From Methylumidiphilus sp963753955 (GTDB lineage Bacteria > Pseudomonadota > Gammaproteobacteria > Methylococcales > Methylococcaceae): 64,000 nucleotides of DNA. The notes under the pieces were generated by a model that ran no database searches, was not told where the DNA came from, and saw only the letters and a program-made list of their open reading frames with translations. The stretch lies in the NCBI GenBank assembly GCA_963753955.1, contig CAVWEM010000010.1, positions 68,624 through 132,623 of the forward strand, given 5' to 3'. Positions 1-9,386 of this stretch are shown here, one piece after another. A program made the translations under genes and the position numbers. Within the stretch, counting starts at the first letter, position 1. Every line of letters starts with the position of its first letter.

Positions 1-362
1 TCATCGGCGGATTTGAAGGTGACGCCGTTGGGGCCGACCTCAAACTTAGGAGCGGTCTTGGCAGCTTCAAGGGTGGCTTTCTTGTCTTGGTCGATTTTCT
101 TTTCCAGGTTTGCGATCTTGTCGTTCAAGACCGCGTTATCTTCCTTGACGCCGACCAAGTTCGCCGCCGGGGCTGCCTTTCCTGTCAACTGCTTCTTAAG
201 CTGGGCGTTTTCTTCCTGGGACTTGTCCAGTTGTTTCTGCATTTGTTTCATCATGCCTTCCATCTGCTCCATACGCTCTTCCATGCTCAATGCGAAGGAT
301 TCACCGCCATAAAGTGTTATCTGGACGGCGAGCGCTAACTTGCCAATGGTTCGGGTGTTCAT
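1..362 (-). CDS. Porin-like outer membrane protein, N-terminal part (runs off the left edge)
   Basis: Reading the minus strand from ATG at 362 gives an open frame to the window edge (about 120 codons, no stop). It starts with a short hydrophobic segment, then a Met/Gln/Lys-rich stretch (MEERMEQMEGMMKQMQKQ) that looks like the N-terminal coiled coil of trimeric porins, followed by KFEVGPNGVTFKSAD, which resembles the start of a beta-barrel of the phosphate-selective or DcaP porin type. A GAGGA ribosome site sits 8 bases before the start. The gene is divergent from modA and a ModE-type site lies 49 bp upstream, so it may be controlled by molybdate. The barrel is outside the window, so the porin call is an inference from the N-terminus only. 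Confidence 0.55.
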   Translation of the reverse strand, partial: MNTRTIGKLALAVQITLYGGESFALSMEERMEQMEGMMKQMQKQLDKSQEENAQLKKQLTGKAAPAANLVGVKEDNAVLNDKIANLEKKIDQDKKATLEAAKTAPKFEVGPNGVTFKSAD

Positions 363-410
363 GGGTTCGTTCCTCGTGGGATGACAATAGGTGCGGACAG
401 GTGCCGCATA

Positions 411-434
411 CGTTATGTATATTACGATATAACG
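411..434. promoter_or_regulatory. ModE-type molybdate operator
   Basis: The sequence is an inverted repeat CGTTAT-N12-ATAACG. This is the same half-site and the same 12-base spacing as the ModE operator in front of E. coli modA as I recall it. It lies between the divergent porin-like gene (start 362) and modA (start 654). ModE with bound molybdate represses uptake genes in known systems. No modE gene is in this window. Confidence 0.75.
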
Positions 435-653
435 AATTCGCCTGTCATCTGCCGATCCCTAGCATGGAATAGGAATAGATAATTTTCCATGCACACCAAA
501 AAGTCCTTTAGTCTTTGTATTTTATGGCAATTTCCCGTTGCTCAGGTCATGGAAATCCAAAGGTTTTTTTTCGGCAAGCTTGACCTGGAAGGCTGTTATG
601 CCCTTTTATATATAGCGAATCCGCTTCCAATCCGCCCATTTCGGAGACATGCC
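435..653. other. modA leader, non-coding
   Basis: This 219-base leader separates the ModE-type site from modA. It contains an inverted repeat CATGGAA ... TTCCATG at 463-491 and a GGAGA ribosome site at about 643. An ATG at 489 is in frame with modA, but its 55 codons precede a clear signal peptide and look untranslated. I saw no recognisable molybdenum-cofactor riboswitch, though I could not fold the region. Confidence 0.4.
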
Positions 654-1412
654 ATGACGCAACATCCCTTCAACTTCTTCAAACTGCTTGCCGCTTTCGC
701 TCTGCTGTCGGCCTCCCATCTAGCCTTGGCTGGCGGCGAGGTGACGGTTTACGCCGCCGCCAGCCTGACCAATGCCCTAGGCGAAATTGCCAAGTCCTAC
801 GAGGCCAGCCATGGAGTGAAGGTCAAGACCTCGTTCGCCGCCTCGGGTGCCTTGGCCAAGCAGATCGAAGCCGGCGCGCCTGCCGATGTCTTTATCAGTG
901 CCGACAGCAAATGGATGGATTACCTATACAATAAAGGCAAAATCGATCATGGCTCGCAGGTCAACCTGCTGGGCAACACACTGGTATTGATAGCGCCCAA
1001 GGGTAAAGGCTTTCCGGTGCGGCTCGAAAAAGGCTTCGATTTCGCCAACTCCTTCGCCGGCAAGCTTTGCACTGGCGAGCCTGAATCGGTACCGGTGGGA
1101 ATTTACGCTAAGGAGGCGCTGACCAACCTAGGCTGGTGGGACTCCATCCGCTCGCGGATCGTGGGCACCGACGATGTGCGCGCCGCCCTGGGTTTGGTGG
1201 CACGTGGAGAATGTGTCGGCATCGTTTACGAGACAGATGCGAAAGTCAGTGACCAGGTGGAAATCCTCGCCACTTTTCCGGCGGGTCTCCATGCCCCCAT
1301 CGTCTATCCGGCGGCGTTAATAACCCAGTCCAGCAACGCCAAGTCGTTTTTCGAATATTTGAAAAGTTCGGCGGGCGTGTTCGCCCGGTATGGCTTCAGC
1401 GTGCCGAAGTAA
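654..1412 (+). CDS. modA: Molybdate ABC transporter, periplasmic binding protein ModA
   Basis: A protein of 252 residues. It binds molybdate (or tungstate) in the periplasm and delivers it to ModBC. Residues 1-26 are a signal peptide ending LALA before GGEVTVYAAASLTNAL, the standard start of mature ModA with its oxyanion-binding serine in the AASL segment. The later ADVFISAD segment is also typical. The start at 654 is chosen because it follows GGAGA and begins the signal peptide; an in-frame ATG at 489 would put 55 odd residues ahead of it. It is the first gene of a molybdate operon with a ModE-like site upstream. Confidence 0.93.
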   Translation: MTQHPFNFFKLLAAFALLSASHLALAGGEVTVYAAASLTNALGEIAKSYEASHGVKVKTSFAASGALAKQIEAGAPADVFISADSKWMDYLYNKGKIDHGSQVNLLGNTLVLIAPKGKGFPVRLEKGFDFANSFAGKLCTGEPESVPVGIYAKEALTNLGWWDSIRSRIVGTDDVRAALGLVARGECVGIVYETDAKVSDQVEILATFPAGLHAPIVYPAALITQSSNAKSFFEYLKSSAGVFARYGFSVPK

Positions 1413-1423
1413 AAGTTCAGGTC

Positions 1424-2217
1424 ATGGTGGACATGAGACAGAATAAACTGGGCGTATTCGGCGGCGGTGCCGTCATCGGGACGTTGGGCGGTCTGATCGG
1501 GCTGGGAGGGGCGGAGTTTCGGCTGCCGCTGTTGATCGGTGCGTTCCGCTTCGCCGCATTGGAAGCGGTCATTCTGAACAAGGCGACGAGTCTAGTCGTC
1601 GTGGCGTCCGCCTTGCCTTTCCGCGCGGGCGCCGTGCCTTTCGGCAGCATCGGCCTGCATTGGCCGGTGATCGTGAACCTGTTGGTCGGCAGCCTTGCCG
1701 GGGCGTGGCTGGGCGCGGGTTGGGCGACGCAGATCAAATCTGGAACTCTGTACCGGACTATCGCCGTCCTGCTGGTGATAATCGCCTTGGTGCTGCTGTT
1801 CGGACATGGCGCGGCGTGGAGCGGCAATCCCTTTTTCAGTGGAACAGCCCAGGCGGTGGCGGCGTCGCCGCCGGGTTCGCCATTGGCGTAGTCGCCTCCT
1901 TGCTCGGGGTGGCGGGCGGCGAACTCCTCATCCCCACACTGGTATTGCTGTTTGGCGCGGACATCAAGCTGGCGGGTAGTTTGTCGCTGGCGGTCAGCTT
2001 GCCCACCATGCTGACAGGTTTCACTCGCTACAGCCGTGACAAGAGCTTTGCCGTGTTGGGCCAAAATTTCAACTTCTTGCTAGTCATGGCCGTAGGGTCG
2101 CTGGTCGGCGCATTCCTGGGCGGGCAGTTGCTAGGCGTCATACCCAGCGGGCTGTTGCTGCCGCTGTTATCCGCAATCCTGGTGGTCTCGGCGGTGAAGG
2201 TTTGGCGGCATGGCTGA
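1424..2217 (+). CDS. TauE/SafE (DUF81) family membrane permease, frameshifted
   Basis: Two overlapping frames, 1424-1891 and about 1855-2217, together make one TauE/SafE protein. The first half carries IGTLGGLIGLGGAEFRLP and the second the paired repeat GVVASLLGVAGGELLIP, the duplicated Gly-rich motif of this family. The frame changes between about 1836 and 1870 in a GC-rich run. The protein would have about eight membrane segments. Family members export or import small anions such as sulfite, sulfoacetate or taurine-derived products. Its place between modA and modB suggests an oxyanion role linked to molybdate or sulfate, but the substrate is unknown. The frameshift could be a sequence error or real decay. 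Confidence 0.75.
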
Positions 2218-2247
2218 TGGGATTGATCTGAATACAGGCAAACAACA

Positions 2248-2952
2248 ATGACCTTGACCCAAGATGAAGTCTCCGCCGTTTTGCTTTCAGTCAAAGTGGC
2301 CGCCTGGGCGACTCTGTTGGTTTGCCCGCTGGCGATAGCAGCGGGCTGGCTGTTGGCGCGGAAGGACTTCACCGGCAAGGCCTTGGTGGATGCCTTGATC
2401 CATCTGCCCTTGGTGTTGCCGCCAGTGGTTCCGGGTTATTTGATGTTAGTGCTGTTTGGCAATCAGGGAATCATCGGAAGCTGGTTGAATAGTCACTTGG
2501 GGCTGTCCTTTGCCTTCAATTGGAAAGGCGCGGCGCTGGCCTCTGCGGTCATGGCATTTCCATTGATGGTGCGCTCGATGCGCTTGTCCATGCGGCTGAT
2601 TGATCCTCGGCTGGAAGGGGCGGCATGCACGCTGGGCGCGGGGCCGCTGGCGGTGTTCTTCACCATCACTTTGCCATTGGCCCTACCGGGTGTCTTGGCG
2701 GGATTGATACTGGGTTTCAGCCGCAGCCTCGGCGAATTCGGCGCGACCATCACTTTCGTCGGCAACGTCGAAGGGGAAACCCGCACCCTGCCTTTGGCGA
2801 TTTACACTGCCAGCCATATCCCCGGCGGCGATGCGGAGGCGATGCGCTTGATTGTCCTGTCGATGGCGTTGTCGTTGTCTGCCCTATTGGCCAGCGACCT
2901 GCTGACCCGGCGCGTGGAAAACCGCCTAGGCATCAGAGGGCAAAGTGCTTGA
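2248..2952 (+). CDS. modB: Molybdate ABC transporter permease ModB
   Basis: A 234-residue inner membrane permease with five or six membrane segments. The cytoplasmic EAA loop that contacts the ATPase is visible at about residues 123-141 (EGAACTLGAGPLAVFFTIT), followed by LGEFGATITFVGN, typical of ModB. The length is normal for the family (about 230). The stop codon overlaps the start region of modC, so the two are translationally coupled. It forms the membrane channel of the ModABC importer. Confidence 0.93.
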   Translation: MTLTQDEVSAVLLSVKVAAWATLLVCPLAIAAGWLLARKDFTGKALVDALIHLPLVLPPVVPGYLMLVLFGNQGIIGSWLNSHLGLSFAFNWKGAALASAVMAFPLMVRSMRLSMRLIDPRLEGAACTLGAGPLAVFFTITLPLALPGVLAGLILGFSRSLGEFGATITFVGNVEGETRTLPLAIYTASHIPGGDAEAMRLIVLSMALSLSALLASDLLTRRVENRLGIRGQSA

Positions 2953-4018
2953 AATGGATATCCGCCTGGAACGGGGCGGTTATTCCATGGCGTTCAAGAT
3001 CGGCTTGGATGAGCTAGTCAGCGGGGTATTCGGCCCCTCCGGCTCGGGCAAGACCACCCTGCTGCACTGCGTCAGCGGCCTGCTCCGTCCCGATTCGGGG
3101 CGGATGGTATTGAATGGGGAGGTTCTGTTCGATTCGGCCTCGGGTCAGTTTGTCCCGCCCCACCGCCGCCATATCGGCCTGGTGTTCCAAGATGCCCAGT
3201 TGTTCCCGCATTTATCGGTGCGAGGCAACCTGCTTTACGGCTACCGCCGACTGGCCCCCAAACAACGGCGCTTCGATCTGGGGCCGGTGGTGGATTTGTT
3301 GGAAATAGGCGAATTGCTGGAACGCCGACCCGGCCAGTTGTCCGGCGGACAAAAGCAGCGCGTCAGTTTAGGCAGAGCCTTGCTCTACAGCCCGCAACTG
3401 CTGCTGATGGATGAACCGCTATCGGCTCTGGACGAACGATTGAAACGGCAAATCCTGCCTTTTCTGCGGCGCATCCGCGATGTGTCGCAGATTCCGATGC
3501 TATATGTCAGCCATTCCCTGGATGAAATCCTCTATCTCACCCAGACCTTGACCCTAGTTGACCAAGGCCACATCATCGGCCATGGCACCTGCCTGGATGT
3601 CCTAAGCCAGGCGGATGCGGCTGAGGTCGCCGATGCCATGGATCTGCGCAATTTCTGGAGCGTGGACATATTGGAAAATCATCATGAGCACGGCTATAGC
3701 ATCGCCAGGCTGGGGAAAGAACGCTTGATCCTGCCCCCCGCCCCTGCCAACGAAGGGAGAACGGTCACTGTCAGCGTGCGGGCCGCGCAAATCGCCCTGT
3801 CCCGGCAGCGCCTCGAAGGCATCACCATCCAAAACCAACTGGCTGGCAAGATCGTCCGCATCATCCCCCGCCGCCATGGCGCGCTGGTGGAAATCGACGC
3901 CGGCGTGACCGTGGTGGCGGAGGTCAACGGCAAGACCGTGGAAGATTTGCAATTATCTAAAAATGACCGGGTATATTGTTTGATCAAGGCGCAGTCGGTG
4001 GAATATCCCGACTGTTGA
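2945..4018 (+). CDS. modC: Molybdate ABC transporter ATP-binding protein ModC
   Basis: A 357-residue ATPase with Walker A GPSGSGKTT at about residues 30-38, the ABC signature LSGGQ at 132-136, Walker B LLLMDE at 152-157 and a switch histidine in YVSHSLDEI. The C-terminal third (about 290-357) is a TOBE/Mop-like domain, which in ModC binds molybdate and gives feedback. The start is GTG at 2945, overlapping the end of modB; an ATG at 2954 is an alternative. It powers the ModB channel from the cytoplasm. Confidence 0.94.
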   Translation: MLEMDIRLERGGYSMAFKIGLDELVSGVFGPSGSGKTTLLHCVSGLLRPDSGRMVLNGEVLFDSASGQFVPPHRRHIGLVFQDAQLFPHLSVRGNLLYGYRRLAPKQRRFDLGPVVDLLEIGELLERRPGQLSGGQKQRVSLGRALLYSPQLLLMDEPLSALDERLKRQILPFLRRIRDVSQIPMLYVSHSLDEILYLTQTLTLVDQGHIIGHGTCLDVLSQADAAEVADAMDLRNFWSVDILENHHEHGYSIARLGKERLILPPAPANEGRTVTVSVRAAQIALSRQRLEGITIQNQLAGKIVRIIPRRHGALVEIDAGVTVVAEVNGKTVEDLQLSKNDRVYCLIKAQSVEYPDC

Positions 4019-4040
4019 TGCAAAGAATGCCAATCCTCCC

Positions 4041-4069
4041 TTGACATTGTTTTTGCTGGGTCACAGAAT
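4041..4069 (+). promoter_or_regulatory. Possible sigma70 promoter for mop
   Basis: TTGACA at 4041-4046, a 17-base spacer, and CAGAAT at 4064-4069. The -35 hexamer is perfect and the -10 matches four of six positions. It lies in the 110-base gap between modC and mop and may let mop be expressed apart from the transporter. Confidence 0.45.
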
Positions 4070-4128
4070 GGCGGGTGGGTTAAATCCCAAACTGAACACT
4101 AAGCAACCTTAAGCAAGCAGGCAGAATC

Positions 4129-4347
4129 ATGTCACTCAAACTCAGCGCGCGTAACATTCTCAAAGGCACAGTGAAGGCAATAACCCACGGCGCGGTCGAT
4201 TCCGAGGTTGTCATTGAGCTGTCCCCCGGCGTTGAAATCGTTTCCATCATCACCAAGGGTTCCGCCGAGAACCTCGGATTGAAAGTCGGCGGCAGCGCCT
4301 ATGCGATCATCAAAGCCCCCAACGTCATCGTTGCCGTGGACGACTAG
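4129..4347 (+). CDS. mop: Molbindin (Mop), molybdate-binding TOBE protein
   Basis: A 72-residue single Mop/TOBE domain beginning MSLKLSARNILKGTV, the classical start of molbindins. The NILKGTV and EIVSIITKGSAENLGL segments line the oxyanion sites in the hexameric family members. It probably stores or buffers molybdate in the cytoplasm. It closes the mod operon and may have its own promoter just upstream. The family assignment is clear; the storage role is known from homologues. Confidence 0.92.
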   Translation: MSLKLSARNILKGTVKAITHGAVDSEVVIELSPGVEIVSIITKGSAENLGLKVGGSAYAIIKAPNVIVAVDD

Positions 4348-4366
4348 ATCAGACTTGATCCCCTTT

Positions 4367-4471
4367 GGCAAAGCCCCGCCATGGCGTGGCTTTGCCATGG
4401 CGCAGGCTTGGCGACACAGACCAAGCCTGCGTTCTTCGATAAGCAGAAAAAGCCTTGCCAGGGCTTCTTCT
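4367..4471 (+). terminator. Two hairpins after mop, possible terminators
   Basis: GGCAAAGCC at 4367-4375 pairs with GGCTTTGCC at 4388-4396, and a second hairpin with an AAGCC/GGCTT core spans 4445-4471. Neither has a strong T run, so termination is uncertain. They fill most of the gap between mop and dciA. Confidence 0.35.
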
Positions 4472-4513
4472 GGATTTTGGTTCGTTGGTTCCATCGTAAT
4501 CGATGCCGCTTCA

Positions 4514-4972
4514 ATGCCAAACAAACCCGAACCTACCCGGCAATTCCTGAACAACACGATTTTTCAGGACATCCACCGGCGCATCGACTTCCATGCAGAA
4601 TTGCTCAGGAAGATCAAGCAAGCAATACCCGGCCCAATGGCCGCCCATTGCCTGGATTGCGTGGCACAGGAAGACGGTGGCTTGGTGTTGTATACCGATT
4701 CGCAAGCTTTTGCCTCGCAACTTCGCTTCTTCGCTCCGTCAATCCTGGCGAAACTGAATATCGACGGAGAATTGTCCATCAAGCGGGTTCTGATCCGCAA
4801 CCTTAGCCTCACGTTGCCGACAGATTTCGAGAAACCGGTGGCGCCGATGAAAAAGCCTTCCTCAGAAACCATCGAAATGGTCAAGGCCAGCAGCCGCTTC
4901 GCCGCTGACGACGAACTCAGCGCGGCATTGGCCCGCCTAGGCGCGACCATGGAGCGTTACGCCCAAAAATAA
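4514..4972 (+). CDS. dciA: DciA/DUF721 family protein, replicative helicase loader
   Basis: A 152-residue protein. Its N-terminal half (LRKIKQAIPGPMAAHC ... YTDSQAFASQLRFFAPSIL) matches the DUF721 (DciA) fold, which in bacteria without DnaC helps load the replicative helicase DnaB. The start at 4514 (MPNKPEPT) is preferred; the frame is open further upstream but that part reads through the mop terminator region. A gene of this family lies beside lpxC in several gammaproteobacteria, as here, where the two converge. Identification rests on motif resemblance and context. Confidence 0.75.
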   Translation: MPNKPEPTRQFLNNTIFQDIHRRIDFHAELLRKIKQAIPGPMAAHCLDCVAQEDGGLVLYTDSQAFASQLRFFAPSILAKLNIDGELSIKRVLIRNLSLTLPTDFEKPVAPMKKPSSETIEMVKASSRFAADDELSAALARLGATMERYAQK

Positions 4973-5007
4973 AAACGCCGCTCCGGCCAGAGGCACCTGC
5001 GGCGTTT
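4973..5007 (-). terminator. Rho-independent terminator of the dcw/lpxC cluster
   Basis: AAACGCCGC at 4973-4981 pairs with GCGGCGTTT at 4999-5007. Read on the minus strand, the stem is followed by a T-rich tail (TTTTTATTTTT), a good intrinsic terminator 21 bases after the lpxC stop. It probably also helps end dciA transcription from the other side. Confidence 0.8.
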
Positions 5008-5027
5008 GCACCAAAGGGATGTTGGAT

Positions 5028-5942
5028 TTAACGCACGGCCTGGATGGTGCGCATATAGGAAATCGGCAAACCTTCATCCTCGCTGTAAGTCACGGCTTCC
5101 CAGGCATCCTTCTGCTTGATCAATTCCCGCAACAGCAGGTTGTTGAGGCCATGGCCGGATTTGTGGCCGACGAAGGAACCGATCAAACTATGCCCGAGCA
5201 AATAAAGGTCGCCGATGGCATCAAGGATCTTGTGCTTGACGAACTCATCCGCGTAGCGCAACCCGTCTTCGTTGAGTATGCGGTAATTATCCACGACGAT
5301 GGCATTGTCCATGCTGCCGCCTAAGGCCAATTTGCGTTTGCGCAAAGCCTCTATGTCGCGCATGAAGCCGAAGGTGCGGGCACGGCTGACTTCCTTGACG
5401 AAAGACGTGGAAGAAAAATCGATGCTGGCGGTTTGATTGTCCTTGTTGAACATGGGATGGTCGAAGTCAATGGTGAAGGTCACCTTGAAACCATCGTAAG
5501 GCTCGAACTTCGCCCATTTGTCGCCGTCCTCGACCAACACCTCTTTCTTGATGCGGATAAATTTCTTTGGAGCATCCTGCTCCAGGATGCCCGCCGACTG
5601 GATCAAAAACACGAATGGCCCCGCGCTGCCATCCATGATGGGAACCTCGGATGTGCTGACATCGATATAGGCATTGTCTATGCCCAACCCCGCCAGGGCG
5701 GACAACAGATGCTCCACAGTGGAGATCTTGACCGAGCCATTGACCAGGGTTGTCGAAAGAGTAGTTTCTCCGACATTCTCGGGCTTGGCGTCTATCACGA
5801 CCGGGTCGGCCAGATCCACGCGCCGGAATTTGATGCCTGTGTTGATCGCGGCGGGCCGCAAGGTCAAGTAGACCTTCTGTCCCGTGTGCAATCCCACACC
5901 TGTTGCTCTTATCACGTTTTTCAGTGTTCTCTGCCTGATCAT
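5028..5942 (-). CDS. lpxC: UDP-3-O-acyl-N-acetylglucosamine deacetylase LpxC
   Basis: A 304-residue zinc amidase that removes the acetyl group from UDP-3-O-acyl-GlcNAc, the first committed step of lipid A synthesis, in the cytoplasm. Zinc ligands are visible in STVEHLLSALAGL and in HKILDAIGD; the catalytic His lies in VGHKSGHGLNN. The start MIRQRTLKN at 5942 matches the E. coli protein, so the upstream MGEL codons are left out. It is the last gene of the dcw cluster, followed by a strong terminator. Confidence 0.95.
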   Translation of the reverse strand: MIRQRTLKNVIRATGVGLHTGQKVYLTLRPAAINTGIKFRRVDLADPVVIDAKPENVGETTLSTTLVNGSVKISTVEHLLSALAGLGIDNAYIDVSTSEVPIMDGSAGPFVFLIQSAGILEQDAPKKFIRIKKEVLVEDGDKWAKFEPYDGFKVTFTIDFDHPMFNKDNQTASIDFSSTSFVKEVSRARTFGFMRDIEALRKRKLALGGSMDNAIVVDNYRILNEDGLRYADEFVKHKILDAIGDLYLLGHSLIGSFVGHKSGHGLNNLLLRELIKQKDAWEAVTYSEDEGLPISYMRTIQAVR

Positions 5943-6080
5943 CAGCTCACCCATAAGATTAGGAATTCATCCGCCCAAGAATAAAAGGCACAATATTTAT
6001 AGGATAACCGGCTCCACGTGCCATGACAATGTTACAAATTGTCGCAGCCCGTCATAATGCGGCCCGCTTCCGCCTTTCCT

Positions 6081-7228
6081 TCAATCCGCCTGCCGTCTCA
6101 GGAAAGCGGGAATGTCCAGGTATTCCAAATCCATCTCCTTTCTGGGTTCAGAGCCCCTGTTCGTGCTTTGGCTTGTTGCGGATGCTCGTCGGCTTGTCCA
6201 GCGCGCCATAGTCGATCTCGCCGTTATGCGTTTTCACCAGGCGGATCGGCGCTTCGCTCAATTGCCGCTGGGTGGCCAGCCCTGTGGCGACGACGGTCAC
6301 GCGCAATTCATCGCCCAGCTCGGAATCCACGGAAACGCCGGCCACCACGATGGCATCATCAGCGGCGAATTCGTGGACCACGTTGCCGACTTCGTTGAAT
6401 TCGCTTAAGGTGAGATCCGACCCGCCCGCGATATTGATGAGAATGCCACGCGCACCCTGCAAATTGATATCGTCGAGCAGAGGGCTGGCGATGGCCTTTT
6501 CCGCAGCCTCGCGCGCCCGGTTTTCGCCACTGGCGACACCAGTCCCCATCATCGCCATGCCCATCTCGGACATGACCGTGCGCACGTCAGCGAAATCCAC
6601 ATTGATGATGCCAGGATGGGTGATCAGATCGGCGATGCCTTGGACCGCGCCCAGCAGGATGTCATTGGCGGCGGCAAAGGCCTGGATCAGGCTGACATTC
6701 TTGCCCAACACCGGCAGCAGCTTTTCATTGGGGATGGTGATCAGGGAATCGACGAACTGGCTCAATTCCTCAATGCCTTTCTCCGCGATGGCGCGGCGCT
6801 TCTTACCCTCGAAATGGAACGGCTTGGTCACCACGGCAACGGTCGAGGATACCCGCCTCCTTGGCGATCTCCGCGATGACCGGGGCGGCACCGGTGCCGG
6901 TTCCGCCGCCCATGCCGGCAGTGATAAACACCATATCCGCGCCTTCCAGCACTTCCATGATACGCTCGCGGTCATCCTTGGCCGCCTGCTTGCCGATGTC
7001 GGGATTGGCACCGGCACCTAGACCCTTGGTCAAGGCGTTGCCGAGTTGGATCACCGAACGGGAGTTGACGCTCTTCAGCGCCTGCGCGTCGGTGTTGGCG
7101 CAAATGAAATCCACACCCTCAATATGGCTGTTCACCATGTGATTCACGGCGTTGCCGCCGCCGCCGCCCACCCCGACCACCTTGATGACGGCTTTTTGAC
7201 TGTAGGAATCCGCTATTTCAAATTTCAT
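6081..7228 (-). CDS. ftsZ: Cell division protein FtsZ (two apparent single-base frameshifts)
   Basis: Tubulin-like GTPase that forms the division ring. The N-terminal frame has VVGVGGGGGNAVNHM and the tubulin signature GGGTGTG at about residues 107-113. The frame breaks at about 6844: removing one base restores GIL-TVAVVTKPF. A second extra G in the run near 6158 cuts off the C-terminus. In the corrected frame the universal C-terminal peptide YLDIPAFLRRQAD ends at 6081. The start is ATG at 7228 behind AGGGTGA, not the GTG nine bases earlier. Two indels in an essential gene point to sequence error, not loss. Confidence 0.93.
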
Positions 7229-7271
7229 AAAATTCACCCTGAGCCTTCCTGAGACTTGACTGCCAAAAAAA

Positions 7272-8508
7272 CTAAAAATTACTCTGAAACCAACTCTTCA
7301 TTTTGTTCCACATCCCCTTGAATCCTCCGTCACCCGATACGCCCTTTTCGCCATGGGGGCCATGCTGGCGTCCGAACAGCAGCAATCCCACGCCGGTCGC
7401 ATAAGCGGGATTACGGATCACCTCACCCAATCCCGTGACATATTGCGGCAGCCCCAGACGCACCGGCATATGGAAAATCTCCTCGGCCAGATCCACCAGC
7501 CCCTCGACCCTGGCGCTACCGCCGCTGAGGACGATGCCGGCGGCGATCAAATCCTCAAATCCGCTGCGCCGCAACTCCGACTGCACCAGCAGCAGCAATT
7601 CCTCATAGCGCGGTTCGACGATCTCCGCCAGATTGAGCCTGGAAATCTGGCGAGACGGGCGCTCGCCAATACTAGGGACGTCGATGTTATCCTCCAGCTT
7701 GGCCAATTGCGTCAACGCACAGGCGTATTTGATCTTGATCTCTTCGGCGTACTGGGCGGGTGTGCGCAAGGCCACGGCGATATCGTTGGTGACTTGGTCG
7801 CCGGCAATGGGAATCACCGCCGTATGCCGGATGGCACCATCGGTGAACACCGCGATGTCGGTGGTGCCACCACCGATATCGACCAGACAAACGCCCAATT
7901 CCTTTTCGTCCTCCGCCAGCACGGCGTAGGCCGAAGCCAGTTGTTCCAGGATGACATCGTCCACTTCCAGGCCGCAACGGCGTGATGCATTTTTCGATGT
8001 TCTGCGCCGCGCTCACCGCGCCGGTGACAATATGCACCCTCGCCTCCAGGCGTATGCCCGACATGCCGATGGGTTCCTTGATGCCTTCCTGGCGGTCGAT
8101 GACAAACTCCTGCGGCAGGATGTGCAGGATTTTCTGGTCTGCGGGGATGGCAACCGCCCGCGCCGAGTCAATCACACGGTCCACATCGCTTTGCGTGACC
8201 TCTTTCTCCTTGATGGCGACGATGCCATGGGAGTTCATGCTGCTGATATGGCTGCCCGCGATCCCCGCATAAACGGAGTGGATGCGGCAACCCGCCATTT
8301 CCTCGGCTTCTTCAATGGCGCGTTGGATCGACTGCACCGTCGCCTCCAAATTGACCACCACGCCTTTTTTCAGGCCACGGGAAGGATGGGAACCAATGCC
8401 GATAACCTCAATCTCCCCATCTTCCCCCATTTCCCCGACGATGGCGGCTACTTTGGATGTGCCGATATCCAAGCCAACAATCAAGTTTCGATCCGATTTT
8501 CTTGCCAT
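7272..8508 (-). CDS. ftsA: Cell division protein FtsA (one apparent frameshift)
   Basis: Actin-like protein that ties FtsZ to the membrane. The N-terminal frame starts MARKSDRNLIVGLDIGTSKV (phosphate 1 motif). The C-terminal frame carries CLVDIGGGTTDIAVF (phosphate 2) and ends with GMWNKMKSWFQSNF, the amphipathic membrane-targeting helix. The frames meet near 7983, where removing one C restores ITRCGLEVDDVILEQ. Total length is about 411 residues, normal for FtsA. It lies two bases after ftsQ. Confidence 0.93.
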
Positions 8509-8509
8509 G

Positions 8510-9386
8510 CTAGTGTTTCTCTACCGCCATATTGCTGGCCGTGCCATTAAGTGGGAATCCCGTGCCATTTTCGCCTTTGATGTTCGCTCCGCTCTCCGCC
8601 TCTGATTTCCATATCACGGCAAAACCATTGGGGTAACGCAGATCCACCCGCTTCAGCCGGGCAAAACTATCCTCGCCTAATTTGGGAACCAGATCCAGAA
8701 AGCGTTCCAATAACATGAGCGGTTCATCTTGCCTGCCGAATTGAAGCTCCAATCCATTGTTTAGCTTGACGATCCAAGCCCTGCGCTTGCTCATGTCCAA
8801 GGACGCCACACCCACCCCCTTGGACGCCAATTTATCGTTGAGACGCTTAAGCATCTCCAACAAATAGGCTTCCATGCCGGGAGGGCCATAAATCACAGGA
8901 AGATAGCCGAAAGCCTCGATGCCGCCCGGCGCGAACCGCATCCCCTTCGGATTCAACAAGGCCCGATCGCCCCAACGCGCCACCGCCTTCTGTTCGGTGA
9001 TGCCAATTTCCAGTGTGTCGGGCCATACCCTTGTCAACCGGATCCCGGTCAATCCAAGCGAAGGAGCGGACGGCCCCTTCGATTTCCGCCATATCCAGGG
9101 AAAAGTAACCATCGTCGATCATCGGCAACAACGCCTCCTGCAATTTCGCCGTATCCAGGTTTTCGATCCCGCCCTCAACCCGGACAAACGCTATGGGGAA
9201 TAAGGTGCCCGGCTCAAGCGGTGGCAATCGCTCCCAAGCCAACCAGCCCAGCCCCACCAAGACGGACAGCCCGGCCAGCTTCAGCAGCTTTCGCCCGAAT
9301 CCTGCTCCCCTTCTTCCGCGTCGATTTGGAGAATGAGGATTGCACCGTGCTACTCCGGGGCGAGGCTGGTTTCTAAAATTCGCCAT
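8510..9386 (-). CDS. ftsQ: Cell division protein FtsQ (one apparent frameshift)
   Basis: Single-pass membrane protein of the divisome that links FtsB/FtsL to other division proteins. It has a basic cytoplasmic tail, a membrane segment (LAGLSVLVGLGWLAW at about residues 37-51) and a POTRA region (FPIAFVRVEGGIENLDTAKLQ). The frame breaks near 9047; removing one G restores WIDRIRLTRVWPDTLEI, the conserved VWPDxL motif of FtsQ. The start overlaps the 3' end of ddlB, as in many dcw clusters. Confidence 0.9.

Noticed and set aside
435..653. Molybdenum-cofactor riboswitch in the modA leader
   Set aside because: I could not identify the conserved helices by eye; the ModE-type site is a sufficient explanation for molybdate control.
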